Part shown: one piece after another, positions 20,592 through 28,893 of the stretch
Position numbering within the stretch: position 1 is the first letter of the stretch
Layout: each line of letters begins with the position of its first letter
Assembly: GCF_020982545.1 (NCBI RefSeq)
Contig: NZ_JAJKLK010000012.1
Location: 1-52,319, forward strand
DNA length: 52,319 nucleotides
Direction: 5' to 3'
Origin: Streptomyces sp. MNU76
Lineage (GTDB): Bacteria > Actinomycetota > Actinomycetes > Streptomycetales > Streptomycetaceae
Made by a program: the position numbers and the translations under genes
The notes under the pieces: generated by a model
What the model was told of the DNA's origin: nothing
Database searches by the model: none
The model's input: only the letters and a program-made list of their open reading frames with translations

Positions 20592-20981
20592 GTGAGTGAC
20601 ATCACGGCGGACCAGAAACGCGAGAACGACCAACTCATCGCGCTTGCCAACAAGATCCAGAACTTCCACGTCGAGGTGAGTCGACGAGTGACGTCGCTCA
20701 ACACCGTCGTGGACATGATCCAGGGCGGCTGGCAGGGTGCCGCGAGCCAGGAGTACGACAGGGTGCAACGCGAGGTGAACGTCCACCTCAAGAAGCTCCA
20801 GGACAACCTCGTCGACCTGGAAGACGTCATGCGCATGGCCGTCAACGGGTTCGAGGACCACGAGCAGGAGCGCATCGCGGAGATCCGGAAGGTGGACAAC
20901 TCCGCGGAGTCCCAGGCCCAGGCCGAGGCCGGCATGGGAGGCCAGACGTACACCACCAACCGCATCACCAGCCTCGCCTGA
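20592..20981 (+). CDS. esxA: WXG100 protein, EsxA-like
   Basis: Secreted substrate of the ESX system, expected to pair with the next protein. 129 residues from GTG 20592, chosen because GAGGAGGGTGGAG lies just upstream and the WXG motif then falls at Trp47-Gln-Gly49, the standard position in the helix-turn-helix hairpin. The rest is helical and charged (QREVNVHLKKLQDNLVDLEDVM). A C-terminal extension of about 30 residues ends in GGQTYTTNRITSLA and lacks a YxxxD/E signal, which its partner has. It is separated from the partner by 19 bases. In S. coelicolor the homologous pair forms a heterodimer and affects sporulation; which gene should be called A or B here is a convention I cannot settle. 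Confidence 0.9.
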   Translation: MSDITADQKRENDQLIALANKIQNFHVEVSRRVTSLNTVVDMIQGGWQGAASQEYDRVQREVNVHLKKLQDNLVDLEDVMRMAVNGFEDHEQERIAEIRKVDNSAESQAQAEAGMGGQTYTTNRITSLA

Positions 20982-21000
20982 GCCACGGAGGAGACCCACG

Positions 21001-21312
21001 ATGAGTACAGGCTTCGACCGCACAGCGATCAACTACGCCACGGTCACCCAGGCGGCGAGTGACGTCCGCAAGACAGCCACTGACCTCACGCAGGAACTCG
21101 AAGTCCTCATGCAGGAGGTGAAGCGCGTCGCCGAGACCTGGGAGGGCGAGGCGAAGACGGCGTACGGAGACATCCAGCGCAAGAACACCACCGAGATGCA
21201 GGCCATGGCCCAGCAGCTCAATGTCATCGCCAGCCTCCTGGACAGGTCGGTCGTCGGTTACCAGGGCACAGACCTGGATGGCGCGAAGCGCATCCGCATG
21301 TTGATGGGCTGA
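21001..21312 (+). CDS. esxB: WXG100 protein, EsxB/CFP-10-like
   Basis: 103 residues, the classic WXG100 size. The hairpin carries Trp47-Glu-Gly49, the same residue numbers as in its neighbour. The C-terminus has Tyr87-Gln-Gly-Thr-Asp91, a YxxxD secretion signal as in CFP-10, so this is probably the subunit recognised by the last ATPase domain of EccC. ATG 21001 follows GGAGGAG at the end of the preceding gene. A strong hairpin 16 bases past the stop ends the two-gene unit. Confidence 0.92.
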   Translation: MSTGFDRTAINYATVTQAASDVRKTATDLTQELEVLMQEVKRVAETWEGEAKTAYGDIQRKNTTEMQAMAQQLNVIASLLDRSVVGYQGTDLDGAKRIRMLMG

Positions 21313-21328
21313 AACACGGCTGAGGGGC

Positions 21329-21355
21329 GGGGGGCAGCGGGACACGCTGCCCCCC
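21329..21355 (+). terminator. Terminator of the esx pair
   Basis: GGGGGGCAGCG (21329-21339) pairs perfectly with CGCTGCCCCCC (21345-21355) across a 5-nt loop. Confidence 0.85.
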
Positions 21356-21571
21356 GTGGGCTGACAACGGTCACCCAACAGACTCCGGAGACTGAAGAGG
21401 AACCTCGGTCGGGCCGTCAGCTCGCTGCCGTGGAGCACGTGCTGTAGTGGTCCACCTGGCGCAGCCCCTGCCATCAACACCGCGCCCGCCTGTACCACCG
21501 CCGCTGGCACGCGTACGCCGACCGCACGGATGTGGTGGGGTGACCTGCCCGGATTGACTCGAGAGGAATTC

Positions 21572-22003
21572 ATGGCGTTCGAACAAGAATGGGCCGAACT
21601 GCGCGCGGCGGCGGCCGAGCGGACTGCCATGCAGATCAACAGCGTTCCGGCCGCGGGCGGCGGAGGTGGTGGTGGCGGAAAAGACCTAGTGGTCAATCGG
21701 GACGACCTCGGCGCTATCGGCAATGAGGCGTATGACCTGCTGGGGCGGCTGGCGAAGGAGGGCGACATCGCCCGTCCCGCCACGTTCGACGCGGCGATAG
21801 CGCTGACCAACGGGAACTTCGTGAGCGGTTCATCCGTGCTGAAGGTGCATGACTACTGGCAGACCCACCTGAGGACGCTGCTGGACGCCTGCGCTCAGAT
21901 TTCGAATCATCTCGATTACAGCAAGGCCCAAGACGCCAGGGACGAGGTGAAGATCGTGGGAGATCTGACCCGGATATCTGCGCTCACGGAACACATGAAA
22001 TAG
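21572..22003 (+). CDS. Small partner protein of type VII cassette 1
   Basis: 143 residues from ATG 21572 (GAGAGGAAT just upstream). It is not a member of a family I can name. It is paralogous to 28419-28850: both start M(A/S)F(E/D)xxW, have RxAAAxR, then MQ(I/L)N..PA.GGG, a long helical middle and a helical C-terminus. Here a run of eight glycines follows the PAA motif. Each paralog lies 20-22 bases upstream of a WXG-headed large protein, so the two are probably made together. A role as a heterodimer partner or secretion chaperone is inferred from size, helicity and position. The 216 bases between the esx terminator and this start show no gene. Confidence 0.8.
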   Translation: MAFEQEWAELRAAAAERTAMQINSVPAAGGGGGGGGKDLVVNRDDLGAIGNEAYDLLGRLAKEGDIARPATFDAAIALTNGNFVSGSSVLKVHDYWQTHLRTLLDACAQISNHLDYSKAQDARDEVKIVGDLTRISALTEHMK

Positions 22004-22023
22004 GGCTCGGGGGAGCGCACACT

Positions 22024-24366
22024 TTGCTGAAGTACGAGGACATCATCGACGCGCCGGTGGCGAAGCTGAAGGCCGCCGTCGACGACTGGTCGGAGATGGC
22101 GAAGAAGCTGGACACTCTTGCCACGGACGCCACCGACGGGATGAAGGCAAAGGCGGACAAAGCCTCTTGGGAGGGCGTCAACGCGGGGGTCACCAAGGCG
22201 TTCATCGGAAAGACGGCCAAGGAGTTCGCGGACGCCGCGGCCGAGGCCAAGGGCGTGAAGCAGATCCTGGAAGAGGGTCACGCGGCCATCAAGAAGGCCA
22301 AGGACGACCTGATCAACATCCGGGACCACGAGGGGCCCGCGGCCGGTATCCGGGTGGACGGCAGCGGCAAGGTCATGGCGAAAAACCCCTTGTCCCAGAT
22401 CCCCGCGGCGCGCCACGACCCCGACTACAGCGATCTTCTACGGGAGGAACAGCGGAACATCGAGTCGTGGCAGAAGAGGATCGACCTAATCGTCGACAAC
22501 TGCAACGACACCGATGTCGCCCTCAGGAACACCCTTGAGGCCAATGTCACCGACCGCAAGGACTTCAGCGCTCCGACGTACAAGAAGCTGGACCAGGAGG
22601 AAGCCGCCCGGGCCGCCGCTCTGGCGGGCAAGGGCCGAGACCTCACACACTCCGAACTTCAGCAGCTCAACGAACTGCTGAAGGACAACAGTAAGTCGGT
22701 GGAGTTCTCCAAGAACTTCTACGAGAGGCTCGGCCCCGAGAAGTCCCTCGCGTTCTTCGGTCAGCTCTCCACAGACACGTACGAGTACGGCAAGGTCGAC
22801 CCGGAGCGACTCAAGGACGTCCAGCAGCTCCAGGAGAACCTCGGCCTCAACCTGGCCACCGCCTCCCATGACAAGGAATTCGCCGACAAGTGGAGTCCGG
22901 AGCTCCGCAAGTTGGGTACGGAGCGCATCCCGCTGTCCAAACACGACTACGGAGGGCCGTTCGGATACCAACTGCTCGGCGGGATCATGCGGTACGGGAA
23001 CTACGACGCAAAGTTCCTCAACCCGATCGCCGAACACGTGGCGCAGTTGCACGCGAAGGACCCGTACATGTTCGCCGAGAACAAGGTGGTGAACAGTCCG
23101 TTCAAGAACCCGTTCAACCCTTCCGGAGTGAACGGGGCCGGCTACGACCCGGCCACCGCCATGCTGGAAGCGCTCGGCAACAGTCCGGAAGCGGCGAAGA
23201 AGTTCTTCACCGACCCCCCGACCGCGTACAACGAGGACGGCACGGTCAACCACGGTGCCACGGCCGCCCTCGGGAAAGGCAAGGACGGCGAGGCGATCGA
23301 CAACTACTTCGACTTCTTCGGCAGCGATAAATGGGAGTCCTTCCCCGACGTCAACTCGCTCGACGAGAAGGAGCTCAAGGAGTCGCTCGACCAGATGCCC
23401 GACGCCCTTGGCCACGCCCTGGAGGCAGCGACCCTCGGCTATCCGGCCGGGCACCCGGACGCCGGCGTGGTGCGGGACGCGGACAACGCCGCGGTCATGC
23501 AGCAGGTCATGGAGAAGTACGGTGCGGACCCGGGTCTGCTGAAGGAACATCACGAGGCGTTGGCCGACAGCCTGGGCGTCATGGGCGGCGGCTACATCGA
23601 CGACATCAACTGGGCGCTGGACAAGAACCATCCGGACAGCGTGTTCGCCCCGGGCAGGAATCCGGACGGGCACATCGACTTCGCGGACGGGAACGGGCGG
23701 AGTATCGTCCGGGGCTTCCTCAGCACCCTGGGGCAGCACCCGGACGCCTACGCGACGCTCTCGACCGCGGAGCAGGTCTACACCTGCAGCGTGCTGGAAG
23801 GGACAGTGGGCCCGGACGGAAAGATCAATGAGGGCGCTGCCAGGGCGACCGTGCTCGTGGGCGCCGAGGTGCAGGGCATGCTCGACCAGTCCCGGGCAGA
23901 CCAGGTGGAGGCGACGAACCTCAAGACCCACGAGGACTACGAGAAGGCGGTCGCCAAGCGAGCGGGCTGGGTCCAGTTCGGGGCAGCGGCGGGCATCGCG
24001 GCAGGCGTCGCGTTCCTGCCCGCGACCGCGGCCGTGGGCACGGCCGCGGTGCTCATCCCGCTGGCGACCGATACCGCCAGTGGTGCTGCCGAACAGGTCA
24101 TCGGTCAAATGGTCGGCGATATGTCCGAAAAATCCGTGGATGAGCACAAGGAGAAGATTGAGGAGCTCACCAGGGAGGAGAGGACGGCGATCTACTCCGG
24201 CGGTGAGCGCATGGCCGAGGCTCCGATGGAGGATTTCCTGGAGCGTCACGTCGCGGAACCCCTCAAAAGCCCGTTCGCACGGGACCTGCGCGAATCGATG
24301 GTGATCGGCTACGGGGTCGGCAACGACCGGGAGAACCAGCAGGGCAACGACCCGGAGACCGGCTGA
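22024..24366 (+). CDS. Large WXG-headed protein of cassette 1, candidate type VII substrate
   Basis: 780 residues from TTG 22024, preceded by GGGGGAG. The first 110 residues form a helical head with Trp22, Met25 and Trp49-Glu-Gly51, matching position for position the head of 27170-28396 (MLxYxDxI start). The body is long and polar with Asn/Asp/Pro-rich loops (FKNPFNPSGVNGAGYD), recalling large actinobacterial type VII-linked proteins of the DUF6571 kind; that resemblance is from memory. Near residues 655-690 there is a hydrophobic Ala/Gly/Val stretch (WVQFGAAAGIAAGVAFLPAT and on) that could span or insert into a membrane. A charged C-terminus follows. A lipoprotein gene follows after about 29 bases. 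I see no catalytic motif; a secreted effector or cell-surface role is inference. Confidence 0.85.
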   Translation: MLKYEDIIDAPVAKLKAAVDDWSEMAKKLDTLATDATDGMKAKADKASWEGVNAGVTKAFIGKTAKEFADAAAEAKGVKQILEEGHAAIKKAKDDLINIRDHEGPAAGIRVDGSGKVMAKNPLSQIPAARHDPDYSDLLREEQRNIESWQKRIDLIVDNCNDTDVALRNTLEANVTDRKDFSAPTYKKLDQEEAARAAALAGKGRDLTHSELQQLNELLKDNSKSVEFSKNFYERLGPEKSLAFFGQLSTDTYEYGKVDPERLKDVQQLQENLGLNLATASHDKEFADKWSPELRKLGTERIPLSKHDYGGPFGYQLLGGIMRYGNYDAKFLNPIAEHVAQLHAKDPYMFAENKVVNSPFKNPFNPSGVNGAGYDPATAMLEALGNSPEAAKKFFTDPPTAYNEDGTVNHGATAALGKGKDGEAIDNYFDFFGSDKWESFPDVNSLDEKELKESLDQMPDALGHALEAATLGYPAGHPDAGVVRDADNAAVMQQVMEKYGADPGLLKEHHEALADSLGVMGGGYIDDINWALDKNHPDSVFAPGRNPDGHIDFADGNGRSIVRGFLSTLGQHPDAYATLSTAEQVYTCSVLEGTVGPDGKINEGAARATVLVGAEVQGMLDQSRADQVEATNLKTHEDYEKAVAKRAGWVQFGAAAGIAAGVAFLPATAAVGTAAVLIPLATDTASGAAEQVIGQMVGDMSEKSVDEHKEKIEELTREERTAIYSGGERMAEAPMEDFLERHVAEPLKSPFARDLRESMVIGYGVGNDRENQQGNDPETG

Positions 24367-24395
24367 GGCCGGTGGACGGCCGAGGACACGTGAGG

Positions 24396-25088
24396 ATGCG
24401 GACAGTGATCAATCGCAGGTCGGTACGCGGGGGACTCCTCGCCGCGGCCATAGCCGGCTCGTTGTTTCTCGGGGCCACCGGTTGTGGAGGAGACGAAGAC
24501 GACGACGGCCTTCCGAAGGACTACAAGGTCGTGGCGGGGACACAACTCTGCGGTGGCAGGGCCATGTCCGCCGACGCCTCCAGAGCGCTGAAGGTGATCA
24601 CGGGGTCGTCGCGCTTCGAGGCGTCGGGAGAGCAGTACACCGTCGCGCAGGCCGCGTCGAACCTGGCCATGGCGTTCGGGGACCCCATGACGTATCGCGG
24701 GGACGCCTGCCGCGTCTACACGCCCCTCGGCACACCGGACTTCGAACTCAGAATCACTTGGAGGCTGGCCGACAGTGCCCCGACGGACGGGCCAGCGGCC
24801 CCGGAGTTCACCGTGCTGAAGATGGGGGAGGAGGCCTTGGCGGCGGCAGACAAGGCGTACGTCCAGTTCGCATGCAAGAGCGACAAGTTGGGTGACTCGT
24901 CGGATGCGGCCCATATTGTGATCGGCGTGGAGCACCGGGATCCATTTCATGAACCCGAGGGTGACCTCAAGGCGTTGAAGGACGCCTACGCGACCGTGGC
25001 CCACTCCGTCTCGCTTGCCATGGCCAAGCAACTGCGCTGCGAGAACGACGGAGGGCTCCCCGCTAAGCCAGTGCTGGATCCCGCGTAG
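24396..25088 (+). CDS. Lipoprotein of cassette 1
   Basis: 230 residues from ATG 24396, which follows GAGGAC by nine bases; a GTG at 24390 is possible. A basic start (RTVINRRSVRGG), a hydrophobic stretch and the lipobox LFLGATGC mark a signal-peptidase II lipoprotein, followed by an acidic linker (GGDEDDDGLP). The mature part has cysteines in TQLCGG, DACRVY, QFACKS and LRCEND, which could form two disulfides outside the cell. The fold was not recognised. As the last gene of the cassette, at the position where cassette 2 has a small membrane protein, it may protect the producer or bind the large protein at the surface; that is inference. Confidence 0.8.
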   Translation: MRTVINRRSVRGGLLAAAIAGSLFLGATGCGGDEDDDGLPKDYKVVAGTQLCGGRAMSADASRALKVITGSSRFEASGEQYTVAQAASNLAMAFGDPMTYRGDACRVYTPLGTPDFELRITWRLADSAPTDGPAAPEFTVLKMGEEALAAADKAYVQFACKSDKLGDSSDAAHIVIGVEHRDPFHEPEGDLKALKDAYATVAHSVSLAMAKQLRCENDGGLPAKPVLDPA

Positions 25089-25298
25089 CCCTTGACGTAT
25101 GCGGAAACGGCCGTGATCAAGGCGCCTTTCTGTCACTGCAATGGCCTTGAGTCCGCCACCGGCACGAAATCCAAAGCGCCCGATCCCGACCGTTCGTGGC
25201 GGCGATACGGGTGTGCGACAGCGTGGACGTGTTCTGGCGCGGAAGCTCCAACCCGCTCCTCGACGACTCGTAGATCGACACACCAGAGTCGGCAACCT
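25089..25298. other. Gap between the lipoprotein gene and the IS
   Basis: 210 bases without a supported gene. A short frame reads VCDSVDVFWRGSSNPLLDDS before a stop at about 25273 and could be the end of a lost gene, but there is no start or homology that I recognise. Confidence 0.4.
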
Positions 25299-25322
25299 GG
25301 GTCTTCGAACTTGAGCGGTGCG
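25299..25322 (+). repeat. Left inverted repeat of the ISL3 element
   Basis: 24 bp starting GGGTCTTCGAACTTGAGC. It matches the reverse complement of 26758-26781 except at two positions. Confidence 0.85.
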
Positions 25323-25454
25323 TCGGTTCAGGCAGGCTGATTGGCTGTCACGTAGCGTGATGGTCAGTGTTGTTGGGGCCTGGCAGCAGGATGCCCGTGG
25401 CCATGAGTGTTCATTTCTGTTCTCTACGCAGACTGATCACCGGAAACCACCGGC

Positions 25455-26775
25455 TTGGACAACGATACGACGTTGCTGCTCGACCTGGACGGCCTGGCCG
25501 TCGTGCGGGTCGAGCAGATGGAGAACGGCATCCGCCGGGTGCACCTGGTCACGACTGACGAGCAAGCGCGCGCCTGCCCCGAGTGCGGGGTGTTCGCCAC
25601 GAGAGCGAAAGGCTCGGCCATCACCCGGCCGCGCGACCTGCCCTTCGGCGAGCGCGGGCTGGAACTGGTGTGGCGCAAGCGCCGCTGGTACTGCACCGAA
25701 CCCGCCTGCCCGCGCCGGACGTTCACCGAGCAGGTGAGCCAGGTCCCGGCCGGTGCCCGGATCACCTGCTCGGCTGCGGAACGCAGCGGGCCGGCGTGTG
25801 TGCGATGCCGGGTCCACGATCATTCAGGCGGGCCGTGACCTGCATCTTTCCTGGCCGACCGTGATGGACGCCTTCCGCGCCGCCGGGCAGGCGGTGACCG
25901 CGGCACCGCTTCAGCCGGTCCAGGTGCTGGGGATCGACGAGACCCGGCGCGGGCGCGCGCAGTGGCGGCAGAACCCGGACACCGGCCGCTGGGAGCTGGC
26001 CGCCAACCAGTGCCACACCGGCTCCGTCGATGCCTTCGGCATCCAGGGCCTGCTTGGACAGGTGGAGGGCCGTGCCCCCAGCGACGTCCTGGCCTGGCTG
26101 TCCACCACCCCGCTGCAGTGGCGTCGGCAGATCTGCTTCGACGCGATCGACATGTCCACCACCTACCGTGCGGCGATCCGCACGGGCCTGCCGCACGCCA
26201 CCGTGGTCGTCGACCACTTCCACGTGGTCCAGCTCGCGAACAAGATGCTGAACATCGTCCGCCGCCGCATCACCGCCACCCTGCGCGGTCGGCGCGGCCG
26301 GGCCACCGACCCCGAGTGGAAGGCCAGGCGCCGGCTCCTGCGCAACCGCGAGGACCTGACCGACCAGCAGTTCACCAGCATGTGGAACGCACTCATCGAT
26401 GCCGGAGCCATCGGCATGACCCTGCTGACCGCCTGGATCGCGAAAGAACGGCTGCGTGACCTGCTCGCCGTTGCCCGCACCGGCGCCGACCGGCACTGCA
26501 TCGGCCAGCTCCGCTTCAAGTTTCTCACCTGGTGCGCCGACTCCGACATCCCCGAAGTCCGCCAGCTCGCCGTCACCGTCGACCGCTGGTGGCCCGAGAT
26601 AGAGGCGTTCATTGCCACCGGCCACAGCAACGCCAAGAGCGAGGGCATCAACCGCATGATCAATCTCACCGCCTGCGCTGCCCACGGCTTCCGCAATCCC
26701 GCCAACCAACGCCTACGCACACGCTGCGTCACCACCCGCCGAGCCCGCGGACACCTCCGCACCGCTCAACTTTGA
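25455..26775 (+). pseudogene. ISL3-family transposase, single-base frameshift
   Basis: The N-terminal part has the ISL3 zinc-binding motif ACPECG followed by WYCTEPACPRRTF. The central and C-terminal parts have GIDETRRG, VVVDHFHVVQLAN and SNAKSEGINRMINL, the family's DDE region. The TTG at 25455 gives the best N-terminus. The frame changes at about 25791: AGCGGGCCGGCGTGTG carries one extra C, and without it the protein reads AAERSGRRVCDAGSTIIQAGRDL continuously for about 440 residues. The required +1 shift is not a typical programmed IS frameshift, so this is either an inactivating insertion or a sequence error. Confidence 0.88.
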
Positions 26776-26781
26776 AGACCC
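26758..26781 (-). repeat. Right inverted repeat of the ISL3 element
   Basis: The reverse complement starts GGGTCTTCAAAGTTGAGC and pairs with the left end at 22 of 24 positions. The transposase stop lies within it. Confidence 0.85.
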
Positions 26782-26958
26782 TCATAGCCCCGGATCGTTC
26801 TGTTGCCAGGGCACTTCTGTGTGGCATGGGCTGGGCGTCACTCGGTTGGTGTGCAGGGCATGGATTTTAAGTGGATCGAAGATCGGGTGATTGAAGTCCG
26901 CGTGGGGATATATCGCCTGAGGTCGAGATTTCCCTCTGTGTCTTCGAGCGCTTTCAAG

Positions 26959-27165
26959 TCACCTGAAGAAGCCAACCATTATGAAGAACGCTCCGAGTGG
27001 GATCCAGAATCCGCCCACAATGCGCAGTGTTTGCGGGGTCGCAGTCCCAACGGTTGGAGTTAGTTGCGCATAGATTCGGAAGGCGCGTTCGGCGCTCTTG
27101 GCGATATTGAAAGCGAAGAGAACTCCGAGGGTGAAAAATAGGAGTCCGATGACACCGAAAGACAT
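26959..27165 (-). CDS. Tiny two-helix membrane protein of cassette 2, candidate protective protein
   Basis: 68 residues from ATG 27165, four bases after the stop of the 408-aa gene and behind AGAGGA. A longer start at 27201 would overlap that gene and add a basic leader. Two hydrophobic segments are visible, about residues 3-20 (FGVIGLLFFTLGVLFAF) and 47-66 (GGFWIPLGAFFIMVGFF), separated by a polar loop. G+C is low: I counted 58 of 120 in 27061-27180. Small integral membrane proteins encoded directly after a toxin gene are often immunity proteins against membrane-acting toxins; here that is inference from position and topology. It is the last gene of the long leftward eccC unit. Confidence 0.7.
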   Translation of the reverse strand: MSFGVIGLLFFTLGVLFAFNIAKSAERAFRIYAQLTPTVGTATPQTLRIVGGFWIPLGAFFIMVGFFR

Positions 27166-27169
27166 TTGC

Positions 27170-28396
27170 TTATTCCTCTTCTTCCCAAAGCGTCCAGCCA
27201 TCCGCCTGACTGAATCCAGTGGATACTTCGTTTCCCACGCCTAGTCCTATGCCACCCGAGAACGTGGAAACATCTTCTCCCTTTGAGTTGGTCGCCCCAA
27301 TTGCGTTCTGATGGCTCCCCCAGGCGCCGATTCCGGCATGAAATGAACCACTCTTGTCCCATCCCGTTCCTTTGAGCTGACTGATGTCGTCCGCGTTACT
27401 TTTTACTATCCCGACGTTGCCTGACGCGCCGAAGTCCCACCCGGCAGTTGTGGCTGTTTTGGAATACATCAAGTTGATCTGGGAGCGCCCGTCGGGTGTG
27501 AGAGTATTCACCAGTGAAACCTCTCCGCCGATGCCTACACCAAATCCAATGGATCCACTCAGGGAAATCCCTTTGGTGTTATTGAAGCCGGTGAATTCTG
27601 CAACCCCTTCGATGGTGGTGCCTACAAATTTTGTCCCCACGTCTCCCGGTTGCTTTGAAAATGTATCCACTGCATAGCTGATGCCCCTGATTATGGTCTT
27701 CAGGTTTTCTTCTTGGTCTCCCTCTTTTTCCTTCTCTCGTTCGGCCGCGGCTTTCCGTTCTTCTTCTTCCTTCTTGGCCCCTCTTTCGTATGTCTCTATG
27801 TCGTCGACAGCAGCCCCGTTGAACTTGTGCCCCTGTCCTAGCGCCTGATCGATCAGGCGTCCGGCCCAGCCCTTAATGCCGACTGCTTCACGCAGGGCGA
27901 GCTTTACACCCTGGTCGGCTTGGGCGACGGCCTGCACGGCGGTTTTGATCACTTCCGTCCAAGCGGCTTCGGCTTCCTTGGCCTTCGATACATGGGTAAG
28001 GTACTCGGGGTCATGTCGCATAGCGGTGAGCTTGCTGAAGTCGTATGTGGCCTCACCCATGGTGTTGATGTGCATATCGGCATGTTTGGCTTCTACGGCG
28101 AGATCCTTCACCCGTCCGACCAGCCGGGAGAACCGCTCATGAGCGTCCCGCAGAATCGAGGCGAGTGCGCGGGCCTCCACCTGGGCATCGGCGAACTGCT
28201 TCCGGGTGGCCGCGAACCGGTCTCCAGCTGCTCCCGCGCTGACTCCTATCCAAGTGCCATCGGTGGCGACCCCCTCCACCTTCGCTGCGTAAAGCGACTC
28301 CAATTCATCGAAGGCGCCCGCCATATCATCCCAGTCCTTGGCCGCCGTGCGCAGAACGTTGATCCGCACGGTGATCACATCCTGATAGGTGAGCAC
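27170..28396 (-). CDS. WXG-headed protein of cassette 2 with glycine-rich C-terminal domain, candidate type VII effector
   Basis: 408 residues, GTG start. The first 110 residues match the head of 22024-24366 position by position: MLxYxDxI, Trp22, Met25, Trp49-Ile-Gly51-Val52. Next come a helical stretch and a highly charged linker (about 195-225, KKEEEERKAAAEREKEKEG). The last 130 residues are quite different: short strands alternating Gly with hydrophobic or Ser/Thr residues (SGSIGFGVGIGGEVSLV, WDFGASGNVGIV, FHAGIGAWGSH, FSGGIGLGVGNEVS), ending TLWEEEE. That looks like a beta-rich, possibly pore-forming or barrel-like domain; I recognise no enzyme motif. The region is well below the local G+C, with codons ending in A/T. 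The small partner is 22 bases upstream and a two-helix membrane protein 4 bases downstream. An effector function is inferred. Confidence 0.82.
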   Translation of the reverse strand: MLTYQDVITVRINVLRTAAKDWDDMAGAFDELESLYAAKVEGVATDGTWIGVSAGAAGDRFAATRKQFADAQVEARALASILRDAHERFSRLVGRVKDLAVEAKHADMHINTMGEATYDFSKLTAMRHDPEYLTHVSKAKEAEAAWTEVIKTAVQAVAQADQGVKLALREAVGIKGWAGRLIDQALGQGHKFNGAAVDDIETYERGAKKEEEERKAAAEREKEKEGDQEENLKTIIRGISYAVDTFSKQPGDVGTKFVGTTIEGVAEFTGFNNTKGISLSGSIGFGVGIGGEVSLVNTLTPDGRSQINLMYSKTATTAGWDFGASGNVGIVKSNADDISQLKGTGWDKSGSFHAGIGAWGSHQNAIGATNSKGEDVSTFSGGIGLGVGNEVSTGFSQADGWTLWEEEE

Positions 28397-28418
28397 AATC
28401 TTCCCCCGCTGTCATCTG

Positions 28419-28850
28419 TTATGTTTTCGGGTCACTACCCGCGCGGATTTGCGCTATCTCGCTTTGAATTGCGAGGCCAAGGTACTGGAAGTCCCTTTTG
28501 ATCCCTGTTAGTGCCTCTCGGTCTCCTTCAAGACGGCTCTTGAGGCTCTTTATCTGGAGCTTCCATTCGCTGTACGCATCCTTGAGGCCGGTGCCGGTTT
28601 CCCAGTCTGTGAACTCCCGTGCGGCCGCGCCTGAATTCTCCTCTACATGGCGTCCAGCTTTTTCCATTTCTAGGGGGAGGCCATCGGGCTGCAACAGCTT
28701 GATGGCCACCGTCTTGCCCAATGCGTTCGTTTTGAGATCCGCAGTGTTACTCCCACCCCCGTCAGCGGGCAGTAGGTTCAGCTGCATGTTGTTTTCTTGG
28801 CGGGCTGCAGCTGCGCCCCGCGCCTGCCCCCACGCTTCGTCGAACGACAT
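28419..28850 (-). CDS. Small partner protein of type VII cassette 2
   Basis: 143 residues, the same length as its paralog at 21572-22003, and sharing the start M(A/S)F(E/D)xxW, RxAAAxR, MQLNLLPADGGG and a helical remainder with Trp and Tyr near the middle. It lacks the eight-glycine run of the paralog. It lies 22 bases upstream of the 408-aa gene and 43 bases after mycP2. No signal peptide or membrane segment is present. Likely a co-secreted or chaperone partner of the large protein, inferred from the repeated gene pairing. Confidence 0.8.
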   Translation of the reverse strand: MSFDEAWGQARGAAAARQENNMQLNLLPADGGGSNTADLKTNALGKTVAIKLLQPDGLPLEMEKAGRHVEENSGAAAREFTDWETGTGLKDAYSEWKLQIKSLKSRLEGDREALTGIKRDFQYLGLAIQSEIAQIRAGSDPKT

Positions 28851-28893
28851 TGCTATTTCCCTTCGTGTTGCTCACGGTATCCCGACGTCGTGG

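Larger units (their letters stand above)
25299..26781 (+). mobile_element. ISL3-family insertion sequence
   Basis: A 1,483-bp element bounded by 24-bp inverted repeats with 22 matches, enclosing one ISL3-type transposase that is frameshifted. ISL3 elements normally leave 8-bp target duplications. The flanking octamers GGCAACCT (left) and TCATAGCC (right) do not match, so the element has probably been involved in a deletion or recombination after insertion. It lies between the two opposed type VII cassettes. Confidence 0.85.

Noticed and set aside
25092..25340. Forward frame before and into the IS
   Set aside because: No ribosome-binding site, composition unlike a natural protein, and it runs through the inverted repeat.
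26860..27063. Forward frame starting MDFKWIEDRVIEVRV
   Set aside because: The start looks plausible, but there is no good ribosome-binding site and it overlaps antisense the better-supported two-helix membrane gene.
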